From Meandrina meandrites (taxonomy: Eukaryota > Cnidaria > Anthozoa > Scleractinia > Meandrinidae): 64,000 nt of DNA. The stretch is from positions 47,488,561 through 47,552,560 of the forward strand of contig OY855904.1 in assembly GCA_963693305.1 (NCBI GenBank). The letters run 5' to 3'. The stretch's first letter is position 1. Every line of letters starts with the position of its first letter. Positions 10,301-18,867 of the stretch are shown here, piece by piece. The notes beneath the pieces were generated by a model that saw only the letters and a program-made list of their open reading frames with translations, did not search any database and was not told the DNA's origin. The position numbers were made by a program, and so were the translations under genes.

Positions 10301-11108
10301 TTTTTTGTATCGTTTCTTTTATTTTCTCGACAAAAATGGTGTCGTTAAGAAGGGACGTATTTAGTTTCCAGAAACCGTTTCCCCTTGGGTTTGAATGTAA
10401 GGATAGGTAAAGTGTTATCATGGAGTGATCCGTTTTGAAACCTGGAATGATATCTGTGTGAGTACTGTTACATAACGTAGTATGACTTACTAAGAAGAAA
10501 TCAAGTCTGCATTGAATTTCTGGCTGTTTCTGTCTCCAGGTAAACCTTTTGCTATCAGGGTTAAATAATCTCCAAACATCACATAACTCCAGATCTTCCA
10601 TCGCTTCTTGTACCACCTTCAGGGCATTTTGGTGTGTTCTGGCGATACCATTCTTTTTATCATTTTCAATATCAAGTACTAGATTAAAATCGCCGCCGAT
10701 TATAACTTCATCGCATTTAAAATTAGAGAGGTGATCAAAAAAAATGCGAAAGAAATCGGGATCATCCTTATTAGGAGCGTAGATATTGGCCAAGGTCAAT
10801 AGTTTGCCGTCTGCCTCGATATCACATATAATGAATCGGCCATTTGGGTCTAGGAGTGTTTTGATAATATTTAGATTAAAGTTATTGTTGAAGAGAATAC
10901 TAACACCGGCTTTATTGCTCGAGCAGCAGCTGAACAGCGCTTTATAACCCCATTCACAGGTCCAAATGTCTGTAGTGTTTTCGGAACAATGGACCTCTTG
11001 CAGCATGTACACTGAAAATTGTTTAGATCTCATCCAATTAAACACCTCTCTTCTTTTGGCGTTATTTCCAATTCCCCTGACGTTTAGCGACGCGATTTTA
11101 AGATTCAT
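7341..11108 (-). CDS. LINE ORF2: APE endonuclease and reverse transcriptase
   Basis: The 1255-residue protein would nick the target and reverse-transcribe the LINE RNA. The N-terminal 230 residues form an apurinic-type endonuclease (SLNVRGIGN, LQEVHC, IIGGDFN, and a terminal SDH-like TDHSM). A lysine-rich linker precedes the reverse transcriptase (about 440-760) with PGTDGLPAEFYK, LLFIDFEKAFDSLEW, GVRQGCPLSPYLF and the active site QYADDTTL. A C-terminal region contains a CTFCHSASETLIHLFWSC zinc-knuckle-like motif. This domain set fits the L1/Tx1 group. No stop or frameshift interrupts it, so it may be competent. Confidence 0.95.
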   Translation of the reverse strand: MNLKIASLNVRGIGNNAKRREVFNWMRSKQFSVYMLQEVHCSENTTDIWTCEWGYKALFSCCSSNKAGVSILFNNNFNLNIIKTLLDPNGRFIICDIEADGKLLTLANIYAPNKDDPDFFRIFFDHLSNFKCDEVIIGGDFNLVLDIENDKKNGIARTHQNALKVVQEAMEDLELCDVWRLFNPDSKRFTWRQKQPEIQCRLDFFLVSHTTLCNSTHTDIIPGFKTDHSMITLYLSLHSNPRGNGFWKLNTSLLNDTIFVEKIKETIQKTASEYKDDELVSPALLWEMIKLKVRQESISYSAFIKRKKKKKEDELEKEIAFLEKQLDSAIGYDPLIQNAKERIKVLKEELEKLIEYRTKGAILRSKSKWYNEGEKNTKYFHSLEKRHFKQGTISQLKRNDNILVTSDKDILSECKTFYEDLYTSKIENSPHFNFFQQENETLLSPEDQEMCDAILTEAECAEALKSMDSDKTPGTDGLPAEFYKLFWNDISTFLLSALNFGYESGCLSITQRRGIIKLIPKKDAEPFYIKNWRPITLLNTDYKIAAKAIANRFKTVLPKLINNDQTGFMKGRFIGENTRLIDGIIQYAAQHNTPGLLLFIDFEKAFDSLEWPFIQDTLRYFGFGPSIINWVRTFYCRIESCVLNNGWSSSFFQPQRGVRQGCPLSPYLFILTAEVLAKTIRNNRSIKGFYVGNNEVKISQYADDTTLILDGSRESLLAALQTLDDFSKISGLRLNAGKTEALWIGSKIGQEKISVPEKDLKWPKYKVKTLGLWLSTDPDLAKTLNYKEKTEKIRKLLSCWKYRRLTLLGKITVLKSLIASQLVYLFVPLPSNHYAIKELNDMFYYFLWNGKGDKIKRKVMINEPGNGGLKMIDLCSFNKSLKTTWVKKYLDTTNNGKWKLLFDDELKNYSCENLFRCNLNVKDAKEVIKVTDPLLKEILEYWTEANFERQITSEINFREQGLWFNSLIRIANKPIFFKDWSEKGITKVKDLQMTGTNRFLPLNALTSKYDIKPRPLGFYGLVSAVKSLRKTVTEVDEIRIQNPETLCDRVMKSQRPGPLIYKKLIKANSLTPTNSQNKWLQDCNYLEEENTFNWKLAYLLAPSCTKSTKLIEFQFKFLHRRIPTNNFLFKIGRKENENCTFCHSASETLIHLFWSCHVTSSFWERMVDWLQENLLISSEYTLLNITALGLRPDPHPKHALQLNYIYLLARYHIWKAKLEETSPNFVHFLRLVKSRFTIETTAGDTKKWTPLADCL

Positions 11109-11492
11109 GGTTTCTCATTAGTATGCATATAAACATTAAATAACAATAAATAATCTTTGCTCCGGAGAAAAAAAAATTATCAAAAAAAATGTTTAAAAGA
11201 AAAAGAGAAAAAGTTAAGCTACACATAGGTTACTGACAGAAAGCGTAGGTAGCAAGAAAGAAAAAAAAAGCGACAACAACAACGACAACAACAAAAAGGC
11301 ACGCTTAGTTAAACAAGAGCTAGTTGAGGAATGAGCTTTTGGTTCCGCGGTTCGGTCTACAGCAAGAACTCTCTCCACTCGCAAACTTCTATAGTGTCTT
11401 TAAAATGACGAAAAAGGTTTAACTCAAAGGTGGTAAAGAGCAAAAAGCCTATAGTACAAAGAAAAGGTTTACGTGGAGTTCTGGTCCTTAAA

Positions 11493-12458
11493 TTAAATGT
11501 CAAGCACCTGGCCCACTGGCCAAAGTTTGCCTCTTACATAGAGTTTGTCGGGTTGTGACTTACTAAAGGATACGGGTATGTTGTTCCTTTTCGCCTTCTT
11601 GAAGGTGTCCATTTGTTTACTCCTCCGTGTTACTAATTCTTGAGGAAGATCCCTGAACATCTGGAAATTCGTTCCTTTGAGACGGGAGCCCAGAGCGAGT
11701 ATCTGCTCGCAATCTTTAAAGCGAAGGAATCTGGCTAGAATTGGCCGCGCTCCTCCATCCGCTTTCTTTTTCCCCAGTCGGTGGACTCTCTGAATTTCAA
11801 CTGAATTTGCCTCATGATATCCTAGCTGCTCTTCCAGGAATGATCGAAGCACTTCTTCTGTGTCTTCTAAACCATTTCTAGGTGAAGGTGATTCGGCAAT
11901 GTTGTTGAATTTTATATTCTCGCGCCTCGAATAAGCTTCAAGGTATAAATCTTTCGTGTTGAGGTCTTCTAGAGTTTGGTTGATTTTTCTCTCCTTGTCT
12001 TGCAATTCAGCAATTTTTCCATCAAGGCTTTTAATCTTTTTATCTAAAGCTTTTTTGTCGTCGTCTTGTTTCTTTTCAATGAGGCTGTGGTTTGTCTTTA
12101 AGTGGTCAATGTCTTCTCTGGCCGATTTCTCAAGCGCTTCGAGTCTCGTAGTTCTTTCTTGTAATTTGTCCAAGCTGCCTTCAATCTTTTTAACGGCGCT
12201 TTCGATGGTATCCAGCTTCTTGAGCTTTTCTAGGATGCCTTTTAGAATTCCACTTAAATCGTCAGTTAGTTCAAGAGCGGTCAACACAATGTCGCTATCT
12301 TCGGTCTCCTCGCCATGTTCGTCACTCGCCGTGGAGACATCGTGATCAGTGGTGCTTTTCACTTTCTTTGTAACAGGAGAGTCTCCTTTTCCATCAGCGG
12401 AGCTGTCTGAAGATCTATTCCTTCTCCTTGAGACATACTTCAACAGGGATTCCGCCAT
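11493..12458 (-). CDS. LINE ORF1: coiled-coil RNA-binding protein (L1 ORF1-like)
   Basis: The 321-residue protein starts at MAESLLKYVSRRRNR, the first ATG of the LINE proper; a longer upstream frame belongs to flanking sequence. A serine/charged N-terminus is followed by a long coiled coil (about 75-185, rich in LxxLE and KKxED heptads), then an RRM-like domain of the L1 ORF1/transposase_22 type (RRENIKFNNI, VHRLGKKKADGGARPILARFLRF, and FRDLPQELVTRR). It would trimerise and coat LINE RNA. The assignment follows from its architecture and its position upstream of ORF2. Confidence 0.85.
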   Translation of the reverse strand: MAESLLKYVSRRRNRSSDSSADGKGDSPVTKKVKSTTDHDVSTASDEHGEETEDSDIVLTALELTDDLSGILKGILEKLKKLDTIESAVKKIEGSLDKLQERTTRLEALEKSAREDIDHLKTNHSLIEKKQDDDKKALDKKIKSLDGKIAELQDKERKINQTLEDLNTKDLYLEAYSRRENIKFNNIAESPSPRNGLEDTEEVLRSFLEEQLGYHEANSVEIQRVHRLGKKKADGGARPILARFLRFKDCEQILALGSRLKGTNFQMFRDLPQELVTRRSKQMDTFKKAKRNNIPVSFSKSQPDKLYVRGKLWPVGQVLDI

Positions 12459-12536
12459 AATTATGAAGAAAAACTCATATATTGTGCGAGCGGAGAAAAG
12501 TAGGTTCCTCACGCCGCCATGCCTCGACCCAGTCTC

Positions 12537-12549
12537 TCTCGAAGTTGTT
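12537..12549. repeat. LINE target-site duplication, 5' copy
   Basis: This second exact copy of TCTCGAAGTTGTT adjoins the 5' end of the LINE and belongs to the coding sequence of the capsid gene. Confidence 0.9.
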
Positions 12550-13611
12550 GGGCTGAAGCTGGACACCGGTGTTGTAGTCGTTTTTGCGGTACCGGTAGTT
12601 CATCAAGTCATTAAGAATGCACAGTTTAAAGTTTTCGTCGTAGTCCAGCTCCGGATAGTACTGTGAAGAGCCGTACTGCAGCCGGCAGGTCGCTAGCTTG
12701 GCTAAATTATCTCCGTCAATATCAAAGGTGTCGAAGAAGTAGGGGTTTTGAGTTATGGCGTTTTCCTTCCTTGACTGTTGTATGAAAATGAAAACATGTT
12801 TGGCCTCCTTTATTCCGGGATTTATCTGCCACTGTCCAAAAGCGTCACGCCGACTGCTGCTGGGCTGGATCATTTCATTCAGGTATGTCCATTTTTGGGG
12901 TTTCAAAAAGTTTTCATTAACGTGCTTCTGTCCTTCGCTGGTGAAACGCAGCATTGGAACCCACAGCTCGAAGTTTCTTACCACTACCCTGCGATCGGTG
13001 CCATCGTTTTGCCAAATCAGCTCTGCATCCGATTGTAGCTCTATTTCAAACTCAATCTGCATTGGGGGAAGAAGCTTGTCACTCAGCTCTTCGAAGAATG
13101 AGTACCTGTTAAGCGGTATGAGGGTTTCAACCGTTTGGCCGGCGTGGGCAAGCAAGCCCCTTTGTCTGATTCCTTGGTTAGTGGCAGCGGCGGCTGTTAC
13201 ATTGCTATCCGTTGTATCCAAATACCAAAACTGATTTTTTGCCGCGCTCCTCGCAAAGTCATCAGAATAGTCCAGCAGGTTCTTGATAAATATTAACTTG
13301 TGAATTTTGTCTACGTTGTAAATGATTTTGCCTGCTGATTTCACCACAAGTTTGTTTATCAATGAAAACGAACCGTTAATGGGCGCTGACCGGACGTCTA
13401 CATTAACTGCCGCACCATCCGCGGTTGCCTCGAAAGTGAAATCAGCCCGGAAGTAGGCGTTATACCAGTCAAACCAGTTGTCTCGGTCGGTGACTGTGAA
13501 TTTATAGTTAGTTTTTGCCTGGTGCTGATTGTTTCCCGGGATACTAATCGGCTTGTCTAAACCGATACGAACGAACTCTGTTTTTTCCAAATGCCTGTGG
13601 CTTGGAAACAT
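12537..13611 (-). pseudogene. Major capsid protein (double jelly-roll type), 5' part, element A
   Basis: About 358 residues starting at ATG 13609-13611 (MFPSHRHLEKTEFVRIGL) form the N-terminal and central parts of a capsid protein; the remaining roughly 65 residues lie at 6876-7079 beyond the LINE. Beta-rich segments include SLINKLVVKSAGKIIYNVDK and PPMQIEFEIELQSDAELIWQ. Total original length (about 420 residues) equals that of element B's capsid protein (417), which has a matching KLVVKYSGTI segment, supporting homology. The call rests on size, beta-rich composition and position among packaging genes. The apparent tail after the insertion point is LINE sequence, not capsid. Confidence 0.75.
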
Positions 13612-13642
13612 TTTGGGTTATATATCTTTTAAAAAAATTATT

Positions 13643-14131
13643 TTAATTTTCGGCCAAATATTGGTTTACTTTCAACTTTGCAGCCCGACCGAGGTTTAAA
13701 ATCTGGTTCAACTTTCTCCGCGAATCCGCGCTTAGTTTAGTTTTGGGTACCCCACTCATCATCTTCTTCAGTTTTTGTTTTGACTCGGTACTAAGTGCCC
13801 GCTGTGGGGTTTTACCCTTAGGTTTTACACTTGGGGTGCGAATACCCCGCTGTGGGGTTTTACTCTGAGGTGTGGTACCCCACAAAACGGTTTGTATCTT
13901 TTCAGTCCCTTTTTCCGCGGCTTTTTCGGTGGCCTTTTCTGCCGCTTTTTTCAACACTTCTTTCGAGGCTTCACTTACGGCTTTCTTCAAGGCCTGGCGG
14001 GTGGCTTGCTTTTTGAACCGCTTTCCTATATTCATCATGGTGTCTCTAACAACCCCCGTACCTTTGTGTCTGTATCTATAGTAACCCCTTGGCACGTCGT
14101 AATATCTCGTCCACTCACTCGGATGATTCAT
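13643..14131 (-). CDS. Lysine-rich core-like protein, element A
   Basis: The 162-residue protein starts with WTRYYDVPRGYYRYRHKG and continues with a helical alanine/lysine/glutamate repeat (KKAAEKATEKAAEKGTEK) and several KTPQR-type basic motifs, ending with two similar basic helices (TESKQKLKKMM and ADSRRKLNQIL). Strong positive charge and low complexity suggest a DNA-condensing virion core protein, like adenovirus core proteins. That function is inferred from composition only. It lies 31 bases upstream of the capsid gene on the same strand. Confidence 0.6.
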   Translation of the reverse strand: MNHPSEWTRYYDVPRGYYRYRHKGTGVVRDTMMNIGKRFKKQATRQALKKAVSEASKEVLKKAAEKATEKAAEKGTEKIQTVLWGTTPQSKTPQRGIRTPSVKPKGKTPQRALSTESKQKLKKMMSGVPKTKLSADSRRKLNQILNLGRAAKLKVNQYLAEN

Positions 14132-14149
14132 ATTACACTTATGTGTAAA

Positions 14150-14920
14150 TTATTTTTCTTCTTCGATGATGATGCTTAAAGCCACGTCTTGGTCATTCAG
14201 ATCTATAATGTTGTTGCGCCCGTCCGTGATTTTGATATTTATGGAATTGATTCTATTTTTATTCACCGGGTGCCACAGGAGGCGGCGGGGCTCTTTTGAA
14301 AAGGGGTAGCTGACGACGAGTTCAGCGGTTGAAAAAGAGAACATAACGTCACCCCCGATGTTGTCCACGGCCCTTGTAATGAGGTCACAATGGATGTAGA
14401 TCCAGTCGACGCCTCTTGTTATATTTGGTATGCGGTCGCTCCTATTGTTCGCTCCGTCTATTTTTTTCTTGTCATAACCCAGCAGCGCGGCGAATTCACC
14501 TTCGCTTAGGTCAAGCTCGTAGCCGTCCTGCAACAAAATGACCGCCCAATACGTTGTGGTGTGAAAATATAGTTGAAAAATAAACTTGGAGTCGTCTTTC
14601 GAGGGATCCACTTTTCCGATAAGCGTCTGAATGGTGGTGTTGAGGCCTTTGTAATCATACATTCCGTCCGGAATTGTCACGGTTTTCCAGTTCTCTGTTT
14701 TTTTCCGCCATTTGAACTCGTTGTTGTTGTACCGTTTCGCGATGTTGTGCCACGAATAAGACATGGATACCAGCTCATTTAACGCCGCCTTGTACCTTTT
14801 GTAGGGGTCCAAAGCGATTGGTGGGTCAAATTTAATTGTGAAGTCATGTGACTTGCTGTTGGCGTTGTTTTGTTTGGCCAGCTGCGAGTCGAGCAACAGG
14901 TTGAAATGGAAATAGGTCAT
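14150..14920 (-). CDS. Penton-like minor capsid protein (single jelly-roll type), element A
   Basis: The 256-residue protein has an N-terminal segment with YKAALNELVSMSYSWHNI, then IPDGMYDYKGLNTTIQTLIG, ALLGYD, VDWIYIHCDLITRAVDNIGG, and a C-terminus with INSINIKITDGRNNIIDLND. The same order and motifs appear in element B at 53946-54620 (LPGNYTLEEMAKTI, LLGIG, YFIHCDLVD, ITNLTISVRDENNDLFDFN). Polintons carry a penton-like minor capsid protein beside the capsid gene, and length and beta-rich composition fit. The frame is intact and starts just after TTATATAAGCATG. Confidence 0.65.
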   Translation of the reverse strand: MTYFHFNLLLDSQLAKQNNANSKSHDFTIKFDPPIALDPYKRYKAALNELVSMSYSWHNIAKRYNNNEFKWRKKTENWKTVTIPDGMYDYKGLNTTIQTLIGKVDPSKDDSKFIFQLYFHTTTYWAVILLQDGYELDLSEGEFAALLGYDKKKIDGANNRSDRIPNITRGVDWIYIHCDLITRAVDNIGGDVMFSFSTAELVVSYPFSKEPRRLLWHPVNKNRINSINIKITDGRNNIIDLNDQDVALSIIIEEEK

Positions 14921-14922
14921 GC

Positions 14923-15786
14923 TTATATAATATTACTCAAAATTTTGTGGGCTTCTTTTTGTGTTATTTCCTTTTGCTTTACCAGCAGCCCTAACATCTG
15001 CTCAAACTGTTTTTTCACCTTCAATGAAGTGTTGCCCGCCTGTATAGACGCCAAGCTTAAGTGTAGCCTTTCAACCAAGGCGTTTAGATCAACACTTCCG
15101 CTTCCTTCCATTTCCCAGTCTGCTGCGGGGTAAACCTCACTGACGGGTTCCTGTTCTTGAAATGTTGGGGGCTGTTTTTTTCCTTTTCTCCTTTCAAGAA
15201 TTTCTTCTCTTGCCTTTTTTATGTCTGCCATTGTGTAGCCGTGGAATTTTGATTTTTTGCTTTTTACAACATAGTCAGGATTGTCTTTATTTTTTGTTAA
15301 CATGCTGTTCAGTGTCTGCAGGTCAACTGACTCCGATCCTTTGATACCTGGTTCTTGTGGTGCGCCCCATTTACTATGTGCAGGTTTAACCCCACTTTCT
15401 TCCATTAATTCTCTTAATTCCTCTTCAGCTATAGGTGGTAATGGTGATGGTGGCGGTGATGATGTGTAGTATAATGGGGGTGGTGATGGTGGTGGAGTTG
15501 GTGGTGGAGTTTCCGCATCCGGTTTAAAATCTTCGTTGAAGGGGTTGTTTAAGTCAAACTCCTCCATACCATAATCAGGGACCTCTTCTTCCTCTTCTTC
15601 GTTTGGTGTCGCCCCTACTTGGAGTTTGTCAAGCCGTGATGTGATCGGTTTGAACAACTCCTCACCTGAGACCAGGCTAAACTCTTTATCTATTTTGTTG
15701 TTTTTAATTGCCGTGAGGATTTTGTCACTCTGCTGTTCAACTTCAGCCTTTTCGCCTACAAGTTTTTGCCACTTCTTCATGGACAT
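14923..15786 (-). CDS. Acidic proline-rich hypothetical protein, element A
   Basis: The 287-residue protein has a helical N-terminus, a glutamate run (EEEEEE near residue 64), a proline-rich low-complexity centre (PPPTPPPSPPPLYY), and a helical C-terminal domain (LNALVERLHLSLASIQAGNT, QFEQMLGLLVKQKEITQKEA). I recall cnidarian element proteins ending in a similar SIQAGNTS domain, of unknown role. It ends three bases before the penton-like gene and is divergent from the ATPase, so the 15787-15820 interval with TATATATA probably drives both. A scaffold or assembly role is speculation. Confidence 0.6.
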   Translation of the reverse strand: MSMKKWQKLVGEKAEVEQQSDKILTAIKNNKIDKEFSLVSGEELFKPITSRLDKLQVGATPNEEEEEEVPDYGMEEFDLNNPFNEDFKPDAETPPPTPPPSPPPLYYTSSPPPSPLPPIAEEELRELMEESGVKPAHSKWGAPQEPGIKGSESVDLQTLNSMLTKNKDNPDYVVKSKKSKFHGYTMADIKKAREEILERRKGKKQPPTFQEQEPVSEVYPAADWEMEGSGSVDLNALVERLHLSLASIQAGNTSLKVKKQFEQMLGLLVKQKEITQKEAHKILSNII

Positions 15787-15820
15787 ATTTTTGCGGTATA
15801 TATATCCAACAAAAAAAAAA

Positions 15821-16456
15821 ATGAAAATGCTAAATTTCGACCCAAGTTTGCCTGCAAAAAGTAATTACAGGCAGGGGCACGCCTCTATGCCAGCAGATAA
15901 CTTTCGGATGCTTATTTGTGGGCCGAGCAACTCTGGTAAAACAAATACTCTTTTGAATATGCTTTACAGGTTGTTGGTCTACGACAAAATTTACCTTTAC
16001 GCAAAAAACCTGCATCAAGACAAGTACCAATAAATGATTGACGACTTCGATAAAAGAGTCAATCCTGTGACTGGCTATAATGTTATTGAAGGTATCAACG
16101 ATGTTATTCGTTTGGAAATGCTGCCCTCTGACAACCAAAAGATTGTAATTTTCGACGACATGGTTTGTGAAAGCAACCAAAGGGATGATATTATTGATTA
16201 TTTTATGAACGGACGCCAGCGCAATTGCAGCGTCATTTATCTTTCTCAAAGCTACTTCAAGACCCCAAAAAACATTTGAGATAATTGTAGCCACTTTTGT
16301 GTTTTCAACTTTCTTCCCAGAGAAAATAACCGTATTGCTGATGAATTGGGAATTGACAGAGAGCTGCTCGAAAAGGCCACAAATGCGAAATATTCTTTTT
16401 TATACCACGACCGGCCAAAAAAAACCACACTCAAAAATTTTGATGAAGATATATAG
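15821..16456 (+). pseudogene. A32-like DNA-packaging ATPase with two internal stops, element A
   Basis: The 211-codon gene would power genome packaging into the capsid. Walker A is GPSNSGKT (residues 34-41) and Walker B is KIVIFDDM (near 16139). TAA at 16031-16033 and TGA at 16277-16279 interrupt the frame, which otherwise stays in phase to TAG at 16454-16456, with family-like sequence after each stop (SVIYLSQSYFKTPKNI, LGIDRELLEKATNAKYSFL). Two different stops point to mutational decay rather than a recoded codon. The gene is divergent from the acidic protein and directly precedes the fibre gene. Confidence 0.9.
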
Positions 16457-16460
16457 AAGA

Positions 16461-18063
16461 ATGGGATATCTTAACGGTGCTACGGGTTCTACTCAAACAC
16501 ACGAGGAGACCACTTCAATCCGAGGGGAAACCGGCCCTGCCGGCCCTGCTGGTCCAACTGGCGCAACTGGTCCCGCTGGCGAAAAAGGTGAAAAAGGTGA
16601 AAGGGGTAATACTGGCCCGCAAGGCCCAAAAGGTGAAAAGGGCGCTGTTGGAGAAAAAAGGTAATAAGGGTGATACTGGACCGCAAGGTGCAACCGGACC
16701 TGCTGGCCCAACTGGAGCAACGGGACCTGCTGGCCCTGCGGGACCAACAGGACCTGCGGGGCCTACTGGACCTACAGGGCCTGCGGGTTCAAAAGGTGCT
16801 ATTGGTCCAAAAGGTGAAAAAGGGGAAAAGGGTGATAGTGGGGATTTATCAACCGTTAATATTACTGGAGATATTCTCATGAAAGATCATGCGATCAGAC
16901 AGCTTGCAAATCCTGTCGGCGACCAAGATGCTGTAAATCTCACTTCAATGAAAAAATATGTGGGCTCAAATTCAAATTCGCCCTTAAAAAGAATTCCTTA
17001 GCTTATTTAACCGAACAGGTAGATGTTACAGCTGTAAACAATGTCACTTCTGTTACAGTTGAAGACTTTGCATCCAACCTTCACAATGTAAATAAAAAAG
17101 CTTTTACTTTCAATCTCGTAAGAACTAGTGTCAATTCTTTCAACTCTCGCTTAAAGTTAAATAAAAAAAACCCTGGCCGAAGGAGAGTACACTATATGTG
17201 TTGAGTTCTTTTACCCGAAAGTTGATACTAATTGGTTTTTCAGCCCTTCAACCCCTAACCCGATTGATACTCTTACTTACCATACCAAGCACTTCAACAG
17301 TAACAAACCGAAATATTCACGCACCATTATTCACACGCACAAATACAAAGAAAACGATAACACTATCTATCTTGATATTACAAATTCGGGTTATGATGGT
17401 TCGTCGCCACTTGAAAAGGCTGCTTTGATTATTTATGGAATAAAGGGTTATCAAACAGATTTAGAAGGAACTGTTTACGATCAGTCTTTCGTTATTGATA
17501 ACGGTGATTTTACTCTACAAACAGATTTGGATATGAACGGCTTTGATATAAAAAATTATGAACGAGGCTACACAATAGACAACGATACAATCAAGTTACA
17601 AAAAAAATTAGATCTAAATGGTTATGCGTTAAAGAATTTTCAATCTAGAATAATACTAACTGGAGAATGGAAATCAGATGAAAATAAAACAGGTACAAGC
17701 ACTTTTGTTAAATTCGGTAATAACATTCGTGTAATGGCGCCATTTCCTTGCCTACTTGATGGTATCTCAGCTTTAATTACGGAACTAAAGGGTGCCTCTC
17801 GAACTTATGAAAGAATAGGTTTTGTTTTTAGAATACCTGGCACTTTATTGACTGAACATCCATTTAAAAGCATACGTAATGCCAATGGCTTAAAATACCA
17901 ATTTGCGGCGCCTCGTACTGCTGAAGGTAAAAGACAAAGATTAGATGCGGGACAGTATTTTGCAGTTAATTTATCTCAGCCTAGCCACCCAGAATTACCC
18001 CTATCTAATACAAAAACTGTATTAGTTAGTTTAATTTTAATAGACGATTTTTCTTTTAGGTAG
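16461..18063 (+). pseudogene. Collagen-like fibre protein gene with several frameshifts, element A
   Basis: From ATG 16461 the product has a short N-terminus, then about 35 Gly-X-Y triplets ([19 protein letters not shown] type), then a segment with repeated DIxMxxxxIxxL-like turns ([37 protein letters not shown]) and a beta-rich C-terminus ending at 18063. The frame shifts within the collagen region near 16650-16665, near 16985-17000, and again near an A run around 17162-17170. Trimeric collagen shafts with a terminal head are typical of viral attachment fibres and phage tail fibres, so a spike role is inferred. It follows the ATPase by 4 bases on the same strand. Confidence 0.75.
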
Positions 18064-18096
18064 TCACGCTTGTGTCATTTGTTCTCTTTCGAAATG

Positions 18097-18513
18097 TTAC
18101 GCGACTACTCCGCACCAACCCAACTTGAAAGATTTCTTGAAGGCTTCATCGTAATCATCTTCATCATAAATGGGATAGCTGAGATAGTGAGTGTCTCCAT
18201 TTCTGTGGCACAGATTACAGAGATTATTCCGCCCGCATCTTTCAGTGTTACATCTATAACAAAACAAGACCCTTACAATCTGTTTATTGCGATAACAAAA
18301 TGGGGCTTCATGGATTGCAGCATGAACTTCGACCCAGCCAAGAGCTTTTCGCTGTTTGAGCTTCATTTTAACATACCCTTTATTGATTTCTTCTCGAACT
18401 GCGTCCCAGCCAAGCATTTTACGCTGCCAGAGTTTTATTATAATATACTCTGTACGGATTTTTTCTCGAAGTTCTGGTGGAAGTGCTTGTATTAGTTCAA
18501 ACGTGCCTGCCAT
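18097..18513 (-). CDS. Terminal zinc-ribbon-like protein with duplicated RKxLGW motif, element A
   Basis: The 138-residue protein starts with ELIQALPPELREKI, reminiscent of an F-box-like helix, followed by two copies of a motif (KLWQRKMLGWDAVREEI and KLKQRKALGWVEVHAAI), then APFCYRNKQIVRVLFCYRC and LCNLCHRNGDTHYL with paired cysteines, and an acidic YPIYDEDDYDEAF. Element B's gene at 55513-55851 has one copy of the motif and the same cysteine region, so the extra copy here is an internal duplication. Genes next to the inverted repeats of DNA viruses often act on the host; that role is a guess. Confidence 0.7.
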   Translation of the reverse strand: MAGTFELIQALPPELREKIRTEYIIIKLWQRKMLGWDAVREEINKGYVKMKLKQRKALGWVEVHAAIHEAPFCYRNKQIVRVLFCYRCNTERCGRNNLCNLCHRNGDTHYLSYPIYDEDDYDEAFKKSFKLGWCGVVA

Positions 18514-18539
18514 GTTTATACACTTGTTGGTGTGTTTCT

Positions 18540-18746
18540 CTAATTGCTTGGTAAAAGAAGATTTATTACATCTTGTGGGCTCATTTTTTTCATTTCTGCG
18601 ATAATGTGATCTATTGCAAGTGGTGGAGGTTTTACTTGGTTTTCGTTGACTGCGCGATATATTTCAAAATCAGTTCTCGTTTTGTTTTTTTGGAATTTTG
18701 TTTTTTTCATGCTTTGTTCCATAACACCGCTTCTTCCTCTTCCCAT
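18540..18746 (-). CDS. Short terminal gene, N-terminal homologue of element B's outermost gene
   Basis: The 68-residue product (MGRGRSGVMEQSMKKTK, then IIAEMKKMSPQDVINLLLPSN) matches the first part of element B's 55896-56531 protein (MGRGRKGPIDQSSKKTK, LIAEMKKMSPQNLMNILLPSE) but stops where B's protein continues into RKALGW and zinc-binding regions. Either it is a truncated remnant or the domains are split into two genes in A, because the adjacent 18097-18513 gene supplies those regions. The short length makes function uncertain. It is the last gene before the terminal palindrome. Confidence 0.6.
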   Translation of the reverse strand: MGRGRSGVMEQSMKKTKFQKNKTRTDFEIYRAVNENQVKPPPLAIDHIIAEMKKMSPQDVINLLLPSN

Positions 18747-18867
18747 CTCTGCGTTTTATACTTTACGGTTTCAATTCTCTAATTGCTCGTACCGTAACCG
18801 GCCACAACCCTCAGTCGGGGTACCCCCTCACACTTGTTTTAATCTGTGAATTTTCTTTTTTAACGTA

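Larger units (their letters stand above)
7080..12536 (-). mobile_element. Full-length L1/Tx1-like LINE inserted in the capsid gene
   Basis: The element is 5457 bp, reads on the minus strand, ends in a poly(A) tail seen as a T run at 7080-7113, and is flanked by 13-bp target duplications TCTCGAAGTTGTT at 7067-7079 and 12537-12549. It carries two long intact frames: an ORF1 protein and an endonuclease/reverse transcriptase. The 5' leader is short (12459-12536), the inter-ORF region is 11109-11492, and a 3' UTR of about 230 bp precedes the tail. Perfect duplications and intact frames indicate a recent insertion. Confidence 0.95.

Noticed and set aside
12475..12536. C-terminal extension of the capsid frame into the LINE
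   Set aside because: The residues after the target duplication are LINE 5' leader read through by chance.
15821..16456. Stop-codon recoding in the packaging ATPase
   Set aside because: TAA and TGA both interrupt the gene while other genes of the element use both as normal stops, so decay is simpler.
16489..16880. Proline-rich frames opposite the collagen-like region
   Set aside because: They are the complement of Gly-X-Y codons; the plus strand has the recognisable fibre architecture.
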